5,623 nucleotides of DNA from an uncultured Bacteroidota bacterium. Lineage in GTDB: Bacteria; Bacteroidota; Bacteroidia; Flavobacteriales; Flavobacteriaceae. Positions 5,470 through 5,623 of this stretch are shown here, piece by piece. Numbering within the stretch: the first letter of the stretch is position 1; each line of letters starts with the position of its first letter. The DNA is taken from contig CAISUR010000604.1 in the NCBI GenBank assembly GCA_903888655.1, forward strand, positions 1 to 5,623, in the 5' to 3' direction. The notes under the pieces were generated by a model that made no database searches, was not told where the DNA came from, and saw only the letters and a program-made list of their open reading frames with translations. Made by a program: the position numbers and the translations under genes.

Positions 5470-5623
5470 ATGAATAAAATTTTATTGGCTATTGTTTTTT
5501 GTTTTTCAACATTTTATGCTACATCACAATCAGGTTATCAAATAACTATTAATCTTAAAGATTGCAAAGACACAATTGCATATCTTACTTATTATCAAAT
5601 GGATAAAAATTTCATAAAAGATA
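5470..5623 (+). CDS. Secreted protein, probably DUF4369/thioredoxin-like (first 51 residues, cut by window edge)
   Basis: The frame starts at ATG 5470 (in-frame TAA at 5437-5439, no earlier ATG) and is open to the window edge. It is too close to the edge to be complete. The N-terminus is a classical signal peptide: MNK, a hydrophobic core ILLAIVFCF, then a polar STFYATSQS with likely cleavage after Ala17 or Ser19. Cys11 sits in the hydrophobic core and lacks a lipobox, so it is not a lipoprotein signal. The mature part begins GYQITINLKDCKDTIAYLTY and continues with YQMDKNFIKD. This resembles the first strands of the DUF4369-type domain found ahead of a TlpA/AhpC-like thioredoxin domain in many Bacteroidota periplasmic proteins. 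The diagnostic CxxC would lie beyond the window, so the family call rests on resemblance only. It is divergent from the 78-residue gene. Confidence 0.75.
   Translation, partial: MNKILLAIVFCFSTFYATSQSGYQITINLKDCKDTIAYLTYYQMDKNFIKD

Noticed and set aside
1..5623. A new defence, toxin-antitoxin or mobile system
   Set aside because: All genes but the small orphan and the truncated secreted protein are housekeeping or envelope genes in a normal arrangement; no integrase, transposase, terminal repeats or composition break was seen.

Overview
The window looks like ordinary chromosomal backbone from a member of the Bacteroidota, most likely Flavobacterium or a close relative in Flavobacteriaceae. 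The evidence is strongly AT-rich DNA, start codons without a clear Shine-Dalgarno sequence, several matches to the Bacteroidota promoter pattern (TTG about 17-19 bases upstream of TAnnTTTG), a long RecQ (731 residues) of flavobacterial type, and a gene order (recQ / kdsD-tatC-CMD-lptB) that I recall from flavobacterial genomes but could not check here.

The left half (1-2741) is a minus-strand cluster read from right to left: kdsD (arabinose-5-phosphate isomerase, for Kdo of lipopolysaccharide), tatC (twin-arginine translocase), a small AhpD-like carboxymuconolactone decarboxylase family protein, and, after a 134-base gap, lptB (LPS-export ATPase, cut by the window edge). The first three genes overlap by 1 and 17 bases, so they are very probably one transcript with coupled translation. 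Three of the four genes serve the cell envelope: making a core LPS sugar, exporting LPS, and exporting folded proteins. The gap before lptB holds a four-copy 8-base tandem repeat close to the lptB start codon and a weak AT-rich hairpin.

An 86-base divergent region (2742-2827) separates kdsD from the plus-strand recQ gene (2828-5023) and carries a back-to-back pair of candidate promoters. RecQ has complete helicase motifs but lacks the four zinc-binding cysteines of the classical family, and it has a C-terminal extension beyond its HRDC domain. recQ ends in a strong hairpin with a T-tract that also overlaps the stop codon of a convergent 78-residue conserved-looking gene of unknown function (5083-5319, minus strand).

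The right end (5320-5623) is a 150-base AT-rich divergent promoter region followed by the first 51 codons of a secreted protein with a signal peptide, probably of the DUF4369/thioredoxin-like type. I see no mobile element, CRISPR array, tRNA, rRNA or defence system. The most unusual points are the zinc-less RecQ, the repeat next to the lptB start, the TTG start of kdsD, and the unknown 78-residue protein.
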